A stretch of DNA of 64,000 bases from RPQJ01 sp963707145 (lineage in GTDB: Bacteria; Pseudomonadota; Gammaproteobacteria; Steroidobacterales; Steroidobacteraceae): NCBI GenBank assembly GCA_963707145.1, contig CAVPOQ010000006.1, forward strand, positions 62,001 through 126,000. Direction: 5' to 3'. Under the pieces are notes generated by a model, which saw only the letters and a program-made list of their open reading frames with translations, ran no database searches and had not been told where the DNA came from. The translations under genes and the position numbers were made by a program. Of this stretch, positions 21,881 through 36,016 are shown piece by piece. Positions within the stretch are counted from its first letter, which is position 1. Each line of letters opens with the position of its first letter.

Positions 21881-22024
21881 GGCTCAGCATCCTCTGCGGC
21901 CGGCCGGCGGATCACTGGCCCGGGCTGCGGCCAGGCGCCCGGGGCCTGTAGACTGTCGCGCGGCGCCGCAGGTGCCCCGGCGGCGCAATCTCCCTGCCGG
22001 AAACCCCGGTCCGCAAGCCAACCG

Positions 22025-22321
22025 ATGCCGCTCAACGACGCCCAGCGCAAGTACCTCCGACGCCTCGGCCACGACCGCAGTCCGATCGTGCTCGTCGGCC
22101 AGGGCGGCCTGGGGCCCAACCTCGTCGCCGAGCTGGACCGGGCGCTGCGCGACCACGAACTCGTGAAAGTCCGCGCGCGGGTCGGTGACCGCGGCGAGCG
22201 CGACCGCGTCCTGGCCGGACTCGCGGCGCAGACCGGGGCGGAACTCGTGCAGCAGATCGGGCACGTAGGCCTGTTCTACCGCCGCCACCCGGACCGGCCG
22301 CGGATCCTGCTCCCGGACTGA
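22025..22321 (+). CDS. yhbY: Ribosome assembly RNA-binding protein YhbY
   Basis: 98 residues, a single CRS1-YhbY (CRM) RNA-binding domain that associates with pre-50S particles. The GxxG-type loop is visible in VGQGGLGPNLV, followed by L-x-x-H-E-L-V-K-V-R. The only plus-strand gene among its neighbours, divergent from rlmE. A possible extended -10 (TG-TAGACT, with the hexamer at 21949-21954) precedes it without a convincing -35. Confidence 0.93.
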   Translation: MPLNDAQRKYLRRLGHDRSPIVLVGQGGLGPNLVAELDRALRDHELVKVRARVGDRGERDRVLAGLAAQTGAELVQQIGHVGLFYRRHPDRPRILLPD

Positions 22322-22364
22322 CGGCCCGGCTCCGGCGGCCCGCCCGCGGGCAGCGCGGCGGCGT

Positions 22365-22837
22365 TCAGACGTAGCGCACCGCCACGATCTCGAAGGCGCG
22401 CGTGCCCCCGGGCACGGCCACGTCGACGACGTCGCCCTCGCTCTTGCCGACCAGCGCCCGGGCGATCGGCGAGGTGATCGAGATCAGTCCGAGGCGCACG
22501 TCGGCCTCGAGCTCGCCCACGATCTGGAAAACGACCTCGGCCCCATCGTCCTGGTCCTCGAGGTCCACCGTGGCTCCGAACACGACCCGGTTGGTCGGCG
22601 GCAGGTGCCCGACATCGATGATCTCGCAGTGCGACAGCTCGTGGTCGAGCTGCTTGATGCGGCCCTCGATGAATCCCTGCTGCTCGCGAGCGGCGTGATA
22701 CTCGGCGTTCTCGCTCAGGTCGCCGTGGGCGCGCGCTTCGGCGATCGCCTGGATGACGCGCGGGCGGTCCTCGCTCTTCAGCCGCCGCAGCTCGATCCGC
22801 AGTCTCTCTGCTCCCTTGAGGGTCAGCGGCTTGCGTT

Positions 22838-22841
<4 letters not shown>
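22365..22841 (-). CDS. greA: Transcription elongation factor GreA
   Basis: 158 residues. An N-terminal coiled coil with the acidic tip GDLSENAEYHAAREQQ (about 40-55) reaches into RNA polymerase to stimulate cleavage of backtracked RNA. The C-terminal FKBP-like domain contains SPIARALVGKSEGDVV. The ATG at 22841 overlaps the carB stop as ATGA. carA-carB-greA is a well-known operon order. Confidence 0.97.
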
Positions 22842-26062
<3,221 letters not shown>

Positions 26063-26081
26063 GGCGGTTGCGCTCCCCGGC

Positions 26082-27239
26082 TCAGGCCGACTGGCGCGCA
26101 GGGACGACGCCCTTGCGCAGCATCGACTCGACGAAGCGTGAGAACAGCGGCGCGAGGTCGCGCGGGCCCGGGCTCGCCTCCGGGTGGCCCTGGAAGCTGA
26201 AGGCCGGCCGGTCCGTGCAGGCGATGCCCTGCAGCGAACCGTCGAACAACGAGCGGTGCGTGGCCCGCACCTCCGGCGGCAGCGTGGCCTCATCGACCGC
26301 GAAGCCGTGGTTCTGGCTCGAGATGAACACGCGTCCGGAGTCCAGATCGATCACCGGGTGGTTCGCGCCGTGGTGACCGAACTTCATCTTGAGCGTGCGG
26401 GCGCCGACCGCGAGCCCGAGCAGCTGGTGCCCGAGGCAGATGCCGAACAGTGGCACGCCCGCCTCGAGCAGGCGGCGGATCGCCACGATCGCGTAGTCGC
26501 AGGGTTCGGGGTCGCCCGGGCCGTTGGAGAGGAACACGCCGTCGGGCTCGAGCGCGAGCACCTCCTCGGCCGGGGTCTGCGCCGGCACCACCGTCATGCG
26601 GCAGCCGTGGTCGGAGAGCAGGCGCAGGATGTTGCGCTTGATGCCGAAGTCGTAGGCGACGACGTGCAGCCGCTGCCCGGGGCGGCGCTTCGGTCCGCGC
26701 TCCAGCGACCAGTTGGTACCCTCGTTCCACTGGTAAGGCCGCCGGGTCGACACCACCTTGGCGAGGTCCATGCCCTTCAGCCCGGGGAACCGGCGCGCCG
26801 CCTCGCGTGCGAGGTCCGGGCGGGCTGCCGCGTCGCCGCTGGCGATGCAGCCGGCCTGCGCGCCCTTCTCGCGCAGGATGCGGGTGAGCTTGCGCGTGTC
26901 GATCTCGGCGATCGCCACCACGCCGCCGCGAATGAGGAACTCCGGCAGCGACTCGGTGGCGCGCCAGTTGGAGTGCAGCAACGGCAGGTCGCGGATCACG
27001 AGTCCGGCGGCATGGATGGCGCCCGACTCGAGGTCCTCGGGATTCGTGCCCGTGTTGCCGATGTGGGGATAGGTCAGGGTGACGATCTGCCGGGAGTAGG
27101 AGGGATCCGACAGGATCTCCTGGTAACCGGTCATGGCCGTGTTGAACACGACTTCACCGGTCGCGGTGCCGGACGCACCGATGGAAACGCCGCGGAACAC
27201 GGTGCCGTCCTCGAGCGCCAGAACAGCGGGTGTCGTCAA
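26082..27239 (-). CDS. carA: Carbamoyl-phosphate synthase small subunit (glutamine amidotransferase)
   Basis: 385 residues. It hydrolyses glutamine and channels ammonia to CarB. The class I amidotransferase triad is Cys 268 (GICLGHQLLGLA), His 352 and Glu 354 (GHPEASPGP). The start is a TTG at 27239: it is preceded by GGAGGAGG at good spacing and yields MTTPAVLALEDG. Earlier in-frame codons lie in unrelated GC-rich sequence. Confidence 0.97.
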   Translation of the reverse strand: MTTPAVLALEDGTVFRGVSIGASGTATGEVVFNTAMTGYQEILSDPSYSRQIVTLTYPHIGNTGTNPEDLESGAIHAAGLVIRDLPLLHSNWRATESLPEFLIRGGVVAIAEIDTRKLTRILREKGAQAGCIASGDAAARPDLAREAARRFPGLKGMDLAKVVSTRRPYQWNEGTNWSLERGPKRRPGQRLHVVAYDFGIKRNILRLLSDHGCRMTVVPAQTPAEEVLALEPDGVFLSNGPGDPEPCDYAIVAIRRLLEAGVPLFGICLGHQLLGLAVGARTLKMKFGHHGANHPVIDLDSGRVFISSQNHGFAVDEATLPPEVRATHRSLFDGSLQGIACTDRPAFSFQGHPEASPGPRDLAPLFSRFVESMLRKGVVPARQSA

Positions 27240-27392
27240 GGTCGCCTCCTCCGTTCCACCGGCCCGCCGACGGCCGGCAGACACGTTTCGCGCGTGCGCC
27301 GACCTCCGAGATGAGCGTTGCTCACCCCGGTCGCGTTTGGCTCCACGGGCTAAGTCAGGAAGTCTACGCGAGGGCCGCACGAGGCGCCACGC

Positions 27393-27426
27393 GAAAACGG
27401 CGTCGCGCCGGCAACCCGCCGCCGTC
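27393..27426 (-). terminator. Possible terminator behind dapB
   Basis: On the minus strand ACGGCG (27425-27420) can pair with CGCCGT (27402-27397), enclosing a smaller G/C-rich hairpin and followed by TTTTCG. It lies a few bases past the dapB stop, in the 193-base gap before carA. The stem is short, so confidence is limited. Confidence 0.4.
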
Positions 27427-27432
27427 GGCCGG

Positions 27433-28233
27433 CTACAGCCCGAGCACGTCCAGCATCGAGTAGAGCCCCGGCGGTCGGCCGGCCACCCAGCGGGCAGCAA
27501 CGAGCGCCCCGCGGGCGAATGCGGAGCGGTCCTCGGCGTGGTGCGCCAGTTCCACCCGCTCGCCGGGGCCGGCGAAGACGAGGCGATGGTCGCCGACGAT
27601 GTCCCCGCCACGCACCACGGCGAAGCCGATCGCGCCGTCCGGGCGCGGTCCGCTCGCCCCGTGCCGGTCGTACACGGCGGCCAGCTCGAGCGTCGTTCCG
27701 CGTCCGCGGGCCACGGCATGCCCGAGGCCGAGCGCCGTGCCGCTCGGCGCGTCGACCTTGTGGCGGTGGTGGGCCTCGACGATCTCCGCGTCGTACCCGG
27801 ACCCGAGGGCGCGGGCCGCAAGTTCCGCCAGTCTGAACAGCAGGTTGACGCCGAGACTCATGTTCGGGGCCAGCACGACCGGGATCGTGGCCGCGAGACG
27901 CGCCAGCTCGGCGCGGCCGGCGTCGTCGTGCCCGGTGGTGCCGATCACGAGCGGAATTCCCGCCGCGGCGCAGCGCCGGGCATGCGCGAGCGACGGCGCC
28001 GGAAGGGTGAAGTCGATCGCCACCGCGGCGCCATCGAGTGCGAGACCGGGATCGCTGCCGATGGCCACGGCGAGCGGCGCGATGCCGGCGATTACGCCCG
28101 CGTCGTGGCCGGTCGCAGCGTCGCCTGGGGCTGCCAGGGCGCCGCTCAGGCGCAGGTCGCTCGCCTCCGCCAGCAGCGCGACGATGGTCCGCCCCATCCG
28201 GCCCGATGCGCCGAGCACTGCGATATTCAGCAC
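27433..28233 (-). CDS. dapB: 4-hydroxy-tetrahydrodipicolinate reductase
   Basis: 266 residues. NAD(P)H-dependent step of lysine and diaminopimelate synthesis. The N-terminal dinucleotide motif is GASGRMG, and the catalytic segment EAHHRHKVDAPSGTAL is intact. The start is a GTG at 28233, 7 bases past the dnaJ stop, with GGGGAG of the dnaJ end serving as ribosome site. Longer in-frame versions run through dnaJ. Confidence 0.95.
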   Translation of the reverse strand: MLNIAVLGASGRMGRTIVALLAEASDLRLSGALAAPGDAATGHDAGVIAGIAPLAVAIGSDPGLALDGAAVAIDFTLPAPSLAHARRCAAAGIPLVIGTTGHDDAGRAELARLAATIPVVLAPNMSLGVNLLFRLAELAARALGSGYDAEIVEAHHRHKVDAPSGTALGLGHAVARGRGTTLELAAVYDRHGASGPRPDGAIGFAVVRGGDIVGDHRLVFAGPGERVELAHHAEDRSAFARGALVAARWVAGRPPGLYSMLDVLGL

Positions 28234-28240
28234 GACCAGC

Positions 28241-29377
28241 TCACTCCCCGAGGCTGCGGAAGAAGCGCTTGACCCCGTCGAGCCAGGAGTCCTCGCGCGG
28301 GTGGTGACGGCTGGAGTCGCTCTGCAGCGACTCCTCGAACTGCTGCAGCAGTTCCTTCTGCTCGCGCGTGAGGTCGACGGGCGTTTCGACCACCACCCGG
28401 CAGAAGAGGTCACCGGTCGCGCCTCCGCGCACGGGCTTGATGCCCTTCTCGCGCAGCCGGAAGACCCGTCCGGACTGAGTCTCCGCCGGAATCTTGATCG
28501 TTGCCTGGCCATCGAGCGTCGGCACCTCGACGGAACCGCCGAGTGCCGCGCGCGCGAAGCTCACCGGCACCTCGCAGGACAGATGGCTGCCGTCGCGCTC
28601 GAAGATCGGATGCTCGCGCACCCGGACCTCGACATAGAGGTCGCCGGTGGGCCCGCCGTTGCGCCCCGTCTCGCCCTCGCCCGACAGCCGGATGCGGTCG
28701 CCCGTGTCGACGCCCGCGGGCACCTTCACGGACAGCGTCTTCTGCTTGCGCTGGCGGCCCTGGCCGCGGCACTTTCCGCAGGGGTCGCTCACGATCTGGC
28801 CGCGCCCGTGGCAGCGCGGGCAGGTCTGCTGCACGGTGAAAAACCCCTGCTGCATCCGTACCTGGCCGGCACCCCGGCAGGTGTCGCAGGGCGCGGGCTT
28901 CGAGCCCTTCGCCGCGCCGCTGCCGCTGCATTCCTCGCACTCCGCGAGCGTCGTGAACTCGATGCTGCAGGTGTCGCCGAACACCGCCTGCTCGAGGTCG
29001 AGCTCGAGCTCGTAGCGCAGGTCGGCGCCGCGGAACACCTGCGAGCGACCACGGCGGCCGCCACCGAAGATGTCGCCGAACACGTCGCCGAAGATGTCGC
29101 CGAAGGCGTCCCGGGGGTCGAAGCCCCCGCCTGCGCCCCCGCCACGCATGCCGTCCACGCCGGCGTGGCCGAACTGGTCGTAGGCCGCTCGCTTCTGGGC
29201 GTCGGTGAGGGTCTCGTAGGCCTCCTTGGCCTCCTTGAACTTACCCTCGGCGTCCCCGTCGCCCGGATTGCGATCCGGGTGGAACTTCATGGCGAGGCGG
29301 CGGTAGGCCTTCTTGATGTCGGCCTCCGACGCCGTCCGCGGCACGTCGAGGACCTGGTAGTAGTCGCGCTTCGCCAT
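28241..29377 (-). CDS. dnaJ: Chaperone protein DnaJ
   Basis: 378 residues, type I Hsp40 co-chaperone of DnaK. The J domain has HPD at 33-35. A Gly/Phe-rich linker follows (about 75-110, containing RGGGAGGGFDPRDAFGD). Four zinc-binding CxxCxGxG repeats come next (CEECSGSG, CDTCRGAG, CPRCHGRG, CGKCRGQG), then the substrate-binding C-terminus. A terminator separates it from dnaK, so its level is probably kept below that of DnaK. Confidence 0.98.
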   Translation of the reverse strand: MAKRDYYQVLDVPRTASEADIKKAYRRLAMKFHPDRNPGDGDAEGKFKEAKEAYETLTDAQKRAAYDQFGHAGVDGMRGGGAGGGFDPRDAFGDIFGDVFGDIFGGGRRGRSQVFRGADLRYELELDLEQAVFGDTCSIEFTTLAECEECSGSGAAKGSKPAPCDTCRGAGQVRMQQGFFTVQQTCPRCHGRGQIVSDPCGKCRGQGRQRKQKTLSVKVPAGVDTGDRIRLSGEGETGRNGGPTGDLYVEVRVREHPIFERDGSHLSCEVPVSFARAALGGSVEVPTLDGQATIKIPAETQSGRVFRLREKGIKPVRGGATGDLFCRVVVETPVDLTREQKELLQQFEESLQSDSSRHHPREDSWLDGVKRFFRSLGE

Positions 29378-29407
29378 ACGATGTGCGGCCGATGTCCGGT
29401 CGGTAAC

Positions 29408-29443
29408 GAAAAGCCGCCGCGGACGTTGTATCCCGCGGCGGCC
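29408..29443 (-). terminator. Rho-independent terminator between dnaK and dnaJ
   Basis: A perfect 10-bp stem GCCGCCGCGG / CCGCGGCGGC (29413-29422 and 29433-29442) has a 10-base loop. On the minus strand TTTT follows directly. It lies 36 bases beyond the dnaK stop and probably attenuates transcription into dnaJ. Confidence 0.75.
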
Positions 29444-29478
29444 AGTCAGTCAGTGCAGCATAACCCCTCGGGGCCAGC

Positions 29479-31413
<1,935 letters not shown>

Positions 31414-31450
31414 GGTGGGGCTCCGTCCAGTCAGGATTTCGTTGACCGCC

Positions 31451-31479
31451 TAGGTGGGGGTCGACGGCCGGGATTCAAG
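31451..31479 (-). promoter_or_regulatory. Sigma32 (heat-shock) promoter for dnaK
   Basis: On the minus strand CTTGAA (31479-31474) is followed, after a 14-base spacer, by CCCCACCTA (31459-31451), close to the sigma32 consensus CTTGAA/CCCCATNTA. The -35 box directly abuts the grpE stop codon, and the predicted start lies about 35 bases before the dnaK ATG. Seen directly in the sequence; activity is inferred. Confidence 0.75.
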
Positions 31480-32040
31480 TCAGTTCGCATGCGGATCCGC
31501 TGCGGCGGGGTCCGGGACGCGGGCCACCAGCACCCGCGCCGGGCGCAGCAGGCGCCCGTTGAGCACGTAGCCCTTCTGGACCACGGCCAGCACGGTGCCC
31601 GGCGGCTGCTCGGCGCTCGGCTGGGTCGCAATGGCCTCGTGGAACTCCGGGTTGAAGGCCTGCCCCGCCGGGTCGAGCACACTCACGCCGGCCTTCTCAA
31701 AGGCCCGGTTGACCAGCCGCAACGTGGCCTCCATGCCCTCGAGCAGGCGTTCAGGCTGGGCGGTCGCAACGGACTGCAGGCCGAGTTCGAGGCTGTCGCG
31801 GACCTCGAGGAGGTCGCCAGCGAAGCGCTCGACCGCGTAGCGGCTGGCCGACTCGAGGTCCCGCTGGCCCCGCTTGCGGACGTTCTCGGTCTCGGCGACC
31901 GCCCGCAGATAGCTGTTCCAGTGCTCCTGGGCCCTCGCCTCGGCGTCGGCCAGCGCCGCCTCGAGGTCGTCGGGCACGGGATCCGCGGCGCCGCCTGGGG
32001 TGTCGTCCAGGTTCGATGGGGTGTCGGAGGGGTGGGTCAT
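31480..32040 (-). CDS. grpE: Nucleotide exchange factor GrpE
   Basis: 186 residues. It releases ADP from DnaK. An acidic flexible N-terminus is followed by a long dimerising helix (about 24-90) and the beta domain with GQAFNPEFHEAIATQPS and VVQKGYVLNGRLLRPARVLV. The ATG at 32040 is used; a longer frame has no ribosome site. It lies between hrcA and dnaK. Confidence 0.96.
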   Translation of the reverse strand: MTHPSDTPSNLDDTPGGAADPVPDDLEAALADAEARAQEHWNSYLRAVAETENVRKRGQRDLESASRYAVERFAGDLLEVRDSLELGLQSVATAQPERLLEGMEATLRLVNRAFEKAGVSVLDPAGQAFNPEFHEAIATQPSAEQPPGTVLAVVQKGYVLNGRLLRPARVLVARVPDPAAADPHAN

Positions 32041-32121
32041 GTCGGCTCGCCTGGTTGCAGTGGCCGCGCCCCGTCCGGCCGCAATGGCCGAAGGCGACAC
32101 GGGTCGCAGGGGATATCGGGC

Positions 32122-33189
32122 CTAGCGGCGTGAATTCAAGGCGGAGCCGAGCAGCCGGGCCGTCACGTCCACGATCGGAATGACTCGCTCGTAGGCCATA
32201 CGGGTCGGGCCGATCACGCCGAGCACCCCGACCGTCTCGTTGTCGAGCAGGTAGGGGGCGGTGACGAGGCTGCAGTCGTCGAGGATCTGGTAGCCCGACT
32301 CCTGCCCGATGAAGATCTGCACGCCCTCGGCCCGCAGGCTCAGGTCGAGCAGGTTGAGGATGTCGCGCCGGGCCGTGAAGGCCTCGAACAGCCGCCGCAG
32401 CTTCTCGACGCTCGAGAGCTCCGCGAACTCCATCAGGTTGGTCTCCCCGGCGATCACGTACTCCGGGGCGTCGCGGCCGCCCTCGCCCAGCATCTCCTGC
32501 GCGACGCGGATCGCGTCGAGCATCAGCTGGTTGAGGCTCTCCCCGGTCTGCTTGAGCTCCTGCACGAGATCCTCGCGCACCTGGCGCAGTTCCTTGCCGG
32601 CGAACTGGGCGTTGAGGAAATTGGCGGCGCGGCGCAGTTCCTCCGCGGAATGACGGCGATCGAGCTGGACGATGCGGTTCTGCACGTCGCGGCCGTTCAC
32701 GACCATCACCGCCAGCACCCGGTTGTCCGACAGCGGCAGGAACTCGATCTGGCTCAGCGACTGGTGCGGCTGGCGCGGGATCGTCACGACACCGGCGAGG
32801 TGCGTGATCGAGGACAGTACCTGCGAGGCGACCGACACCAGCGCCTTGGGGTCGCGGTCGTGCTCGTCCTCGAGCCGCCGCTGCAGTTCCGCGATCACGT
32901 CGTGCTCGGCGCCGGGGCCGCGCTGGCGCAGCAGCGTGTCGACGAAGAAGCGGTAGCCCTTGTCCGTGGGGACGCGCCCGGCGGAGGTGTGCGGCGAATT
33001 CACGAAGCCGTACTCCTCGAGGTCCGCCATCACGTTGCGGACCGTGGCCGCGCTCAGGTTCAGCCCGGAGTCGCGCGACAGGGTCCGCGAACCGACCGGC
33101 TGGCCCTCGCGGATGTAGCTCTCGACCAGCACGCGCAGCAGGTGGCGCGCGCGGTCGTTCAGCACGTCCTCGGGATGCTCACGTGTCAT
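32122..33189 (-). CDS. hrcA: Heat-inducible transcriptional repressor HrcA
   Basis: 355 residues. The N-terminal winged helix (NDRARHLLRVLVESYIREGQ, GSRTLSRDSGLNLSAATVRN, GRVPTDKGYRFFV) binds CIRCE operators in known relatives, and a GAF-like C-terminal domain follows. It heads the hrcA-grpE-dnaK-dnaJ cluster. I found no CIRCE inverted repeat (TTAGCACTC-N9-GAGTGCTAA) near it, so its target may be groESL elsewhere. Confidence 0.95.
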   Translation of the reverse strand: MTREHPEDVLNDRARHLLRVLVESYIREGQPVGSRTLSRDSGLNLSAATVRNVMADLEEYGFVNSPHTSAGRVPTDKGYRFFVDTLLRQRGPGAEHDVIAELQRRLEDEHDRDPKALVSVASQVLSSITHLAGVVTIPRQPHQSLSQIEFLPLSDNRVLAVMVVNGRDVQNRIVQLDRRHSAEELRRAANFLNAQFAGKELRQVREDLVQELKQTGESLNQLMLDAIRVAQEMLGEGGRDAPEYVIAGETNLMEFAELSSVEKLRRLFEAFTARRDILNLLDLSLRAEGVQIFIGQESGYQILDDCSLVTAPYLLDNETVGVLGVIGPTRMAYERVIPIVDVTARLLGSALNSRR

Positions 33190-33238
33190 GCAGCGCAAGC
33201 CCTGCTGCGGCCAGCGAAAACTCCGTCCATGGCGCACA

Positions 33239-33267
33239 GAATTGCAACGCCTTCGCCGGCAAGTCAA
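33239..33267 (-). promoter_or_regulatory. Possible sigma70 promoter for hrcA
   Basis: On the minus strand TTGACT (33267-33262) and CAATTC (33244-33239) are 17 bases apart, about 50 bases before the hrcA start. The -10 box is only moderate. Confidence 0.45.
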
Positions 33268-33345
33268 GCGCTCGAATCGGAGCGCATCGCCCACGATTGC
33301 GCGCTGGCCCGCCGCCGCACCCGCGTGCTAAAAGACCAGCCAACG

Positions 33346-34254
33346 ATGGACAGGGCTCACGCCGCATTCTCGACGATTTCCCTCGCGGGCCGGGCCACCG
33401 ATCCGCGGGTCACCGAGGCCATGCTCGGCCTCGCCCGTCACCTCCTCGATCGCGGTTGCAGAGTGCGGGCCGTGGCGGCTTCGGGCGTGGACTTCGCGGC
33501 GCTGCCGGTCGACGCCGTCACGGAGGCCGAGCTGGTGCGAGGCGCCGACCTGCTGGTTGCGGTGGGCGGCGACGGCACGATGCTGCACGCAGCCCGCATG
33601 GCGGCTGCCGTTGGTGTCCCCGTGCTGGGCGTCAACCGCGGTCGCCTCGGCTTCCTCGCCGACATCGGCCCCGAGCGCATGCTCGAGAGCGTGGACGACG
33701 CGCTCGAGGGTCGCTGCCTCCCCGAGCAGCGGATGCTGCTCGAGGCGAGCCTCGGCGCCGCCGCCGGACGCCGCACCGCGCTCGCGCTGAACGACGTGGT
33801 GGTCGCCAAGGGCGAATCGGGCCGGATGCTCGACCTGCGCACCTGGGTCGACGGCGCCTACGTCAACACCCACGGCGGCGACGGCTTCATCGTGTCCACC
33901 TCCACCGGCTCGACGGCCTACGCGCTGTCCTGCGGGGGGCCGATCGTCCACCCGGCGCTGGCGGCGCTCGTGCTGGTGCCGATCTGCCCGCACACGCTGT
34001 CCGACCGCCCGATCGTGGTCGGCGCCGACAGCGTGGTCGAGATCGAGATCGCCGACCGGCACGAGACCGGCGCGCTGGTGGTCTGCGACGGCATCGTGCT
34101 CGGCGAACTCGAGGCCGGTGCGCGGCTGCGCGTCGCCCGGGCGACGATCACGGCCACCCTGCTGCACCCGCCCGGCCACGACTACTACCGCATCCTGCGC
34201 TCGAAGCTGCACTGGGGCCGCGGCGACCGTCACGGCCAGCCGCCGGTCGTCTGA
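33346..34254 (+). CDS. nadK: NAD kinase
   Basis: 302 residues. It phosphorylates NAD+ to NADP+. The catalytic GGDGT lies at 74-78, LNDVVVAKG follows, and the NAD-site region GGDGFIVSTSTGSTAYALSC is intact. The ATG at 33346 is chosen because it gives the usual N-terminus; the frame is open further upstream over the hrcA promoter. It is divergent from hrcA and 7 bases ahead of recN. Confidence 0.96.
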   Translation: MDRAHAAFSTISLAGRATDPRVTEAMLGLARHLLDRGCRVRAVAASGVDFAALPVDAVTEAELVRGADLLVAVGGDGTMLHAARMAAAVGVPVLGVNRGRLGFLADIGPERMLESVDDALEGRCLPEQRMLLEASLGAAAGRRTALALNDVVVAKGESGRMLDLRTWVDGAYVNTHGGDGFIVSTSTGSTAYALSCGGPIVHPALAALVLVPICPHTLSDRPIVVGADSVVEIEIADRHETGALVVCDGIVLGELEAGARLRVARATITATLLHPPGHDYYRILRSKLHWGRGDRHGQPPVV

Positions 34255-34261
34255 GGCTGCG

Positions 34262-36016
34262 GTGCTTACCCAGCTGCAGATTCGCGATTTCGCGATCGTC
34301 GAGGCCGTGGAGGTCGAGCTGGGCCCGGGGTTCACGGCACTGACCGGCGAGACCGGCGCCGGCAAGTCAATCCTGGTCGACGCGCTGCTGCTGGCCGTCG
34401 GTGGCCGCGCGGACAGCGGCGTGGTCCGCCACGGCGCCGCGCGTGCCGAAGTCACCGCGACCTTCGACGTACCCACGAACGCGGCGGCGCTGGCGTGGTT
34501 GGCGGCCCAGGAAATCGCGCATGACGGCGAGGTGGTGCTGCGCCGGACGGTCGGCGCCGACGGTCGCGGCCGCGCCTGGATCAACGGGCGGGTCATGCCG
34601 GCGCAGTCGCTGCGCGAGTTGGGCGGGTTGCTGGTCGACGTGCACGGCCAGCTCGAGTTCCAGTCGCTCGCCAGGCGCGACTACCAGCGCGAGCTGCTTG
34701 ACGACAGCGGCCGCCTACAGGCCGCGACTCAAGCGATGCGCGAGGCCTACCTAACGTGGCGCAGGCTCGCGGAGGAGCGCGCGGCCTTCGAGGCCCGCGG
34801 CCGCGACCGCGGGCACCGACTGGAGCTGCTGGAGCACTACGTGACTGAACTCGAGGCACTCGATCCCACGCCGGAGGAGCCCGCGCGGCTCGGCGAGGAG
34901 CGGCGGCGCATCGCCGCACTCGGGAGGCTTGCGGAGGGCACGGCACAGGTCGAGGCGCTGCTCGCGGGCGAGGGAGCCGACGTGGCCGCAGCGCTCGGAC
35001 GCGCGCAGACGGTGCTCAGGCAACTCGCAGCACTCGATCCCGCGCTGGACGGCACCGGTCAGCTGGTCGAGGAAGCGGCCATCGCCTGCCGCGAGGCGGT
35101 GGCGAGCCTGCGTCGTTACGCCGACTCGCTGGAGGCGGACCCGGCGCGGCAGGAGTGGATCGAATCGCGGCTCGCCGCGCTGGAGGACGTCGCGCGCAAG
35201 CATCGCGTGGACGCGGGAGAACTGCCCGAACTGCGCCAGCGGCTGGCCGAGGAGCTGCAGGCCTTGCGCAGCGGCGCCGTGGACCTCGGCGAACTCGAGC
35301 GTCGCCTCGCCGCCGCGCGCCTGGAGCGCGACGCTGCCGCGGAGCGGCTGCGAACGGCGCGGCGCGGTGCCGCGACCGTGCTCGACGAGCGCGTCACGGC
35401 GCTGATGCAGGGACTCGGCATGCCCTCCGGCGTCTTCCGCACCAGCATCGAGGCCCGCGATCCCGGGCAGTGCGGCGAGCACGGTGCCGACGACATCGAG
35501 TTCACGGTGAGCGCCAACCCCGGTCAGCCGCCACGGCCGCTGGCGCGCGTCGCGTCGGGGGGCGAACTCTCGCGCATCAGCCTGGCGCTGCAGGTCGCCA
35601 CGCTCGACGCGGCGCACCTGCCCTGCCTGGTGTTCGACGAGGTGGACGCCGGCGTGGGCGGCGCGGTGGCCGAAATGGTGGGTCGGCAGCTCGCGTCGCT
35701 GGCGGAATCCGGTCAGGTGCTGTGCGTCACGCATCTCGCCCAGGTGGCAGCGCAGGCCGACCACCAGTTCAGCGTGTCGAAGCAGGTCTCCGGGGGCGCG
35801 GTCCGCACCTCGGTGCAGTCGCTTGGCGCGGCGCCACGGGTCGAGGAACTCGCGCGCATGCTCGGCGGCACACGCATCACCGCCACCACGCGCGAACACG
35901 CCCGCGAGATGCTGGAGTCGGCCCGGCGGCGGCCGCGGTCGCTCAGGGCTGGCGCAGGCGGTGCGGGCAGTCGGCGCGGAGGCAGCGGCCGCGCAGGGTC
36001 AGCGAGTGGTCCATGA
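34262..36016 (+). CDS. recN: DNA repair protein RecN
   Basis: 584 residues, SMC-like ATPase used in double-strand break repair. Walker A GETGAGKS is at 29-36, a long coiled-coil middle region spans about 160-390, the signature is SGGELSRISLAL, and Walker B is CLVFDEVDAGVGG. The GTG start at 34262 gives MLTQLQIRDFAIVE. The protein runs about 30 residues past the usual end (after EMLESA) into an Arg/Gly/Ser-rich tail that overlaps the 3' end of the convergent fur gene by 74 bases. Confidence 0.95.
   Translation: MLTQLQIRDFAIVEAVEVELGPGFTALTGETGAGKSILVDALLLAVGGRADSGVVRHGAARAEVTATFDVPTNAAALAWLAAQEIAHDGEVVLRRTVGADGRGRAWINGRVMPAQSLRELGGLLVDVHGQLEFQSLARRDYQRELLDDSGRLQAATQAMREAYLTWRRLAEERAAFEARGRDRGHRLELLEHYVTELEALDPTPEEPARLGEERRRIAALGRLAEGTAQVEALLAGEGADVAAALGRAQTVLRQLAALDPALDGTGQLVEEAAIACREAVASLRRYADSLEADPARQEWIESRLAALEDVARKHRVDAGELPELRQRLAEELQALRSGAVDLGELERRLAAARLERDAAAERLRTARRGAATVLDERVTALMQGLGMPSGVFRTSIEARDPGQCGEHGADDIEFTVSANPGQPPRPLARVASGGELSRISLALQVATLDAAHLPCLVFDEVDAGVGGAVAEMVGRQLASLAESGQVLCVTHLAQVAAQADHQFSVSKQVSGGAVRTSVQSLGAAPRVEELARMLGGTRITATTREHAREMLESARRRPRSLRAGAGGAGSRRGGSGRAGSASGP

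Noticed and set aside
33190..33345. CIRCE operator upstream of hrcA
   Set aside because: No TTAGCACTC/GAGTGCTAA inverted repeat, even imperfect, was found; only a sigma70-like promoter is visible.
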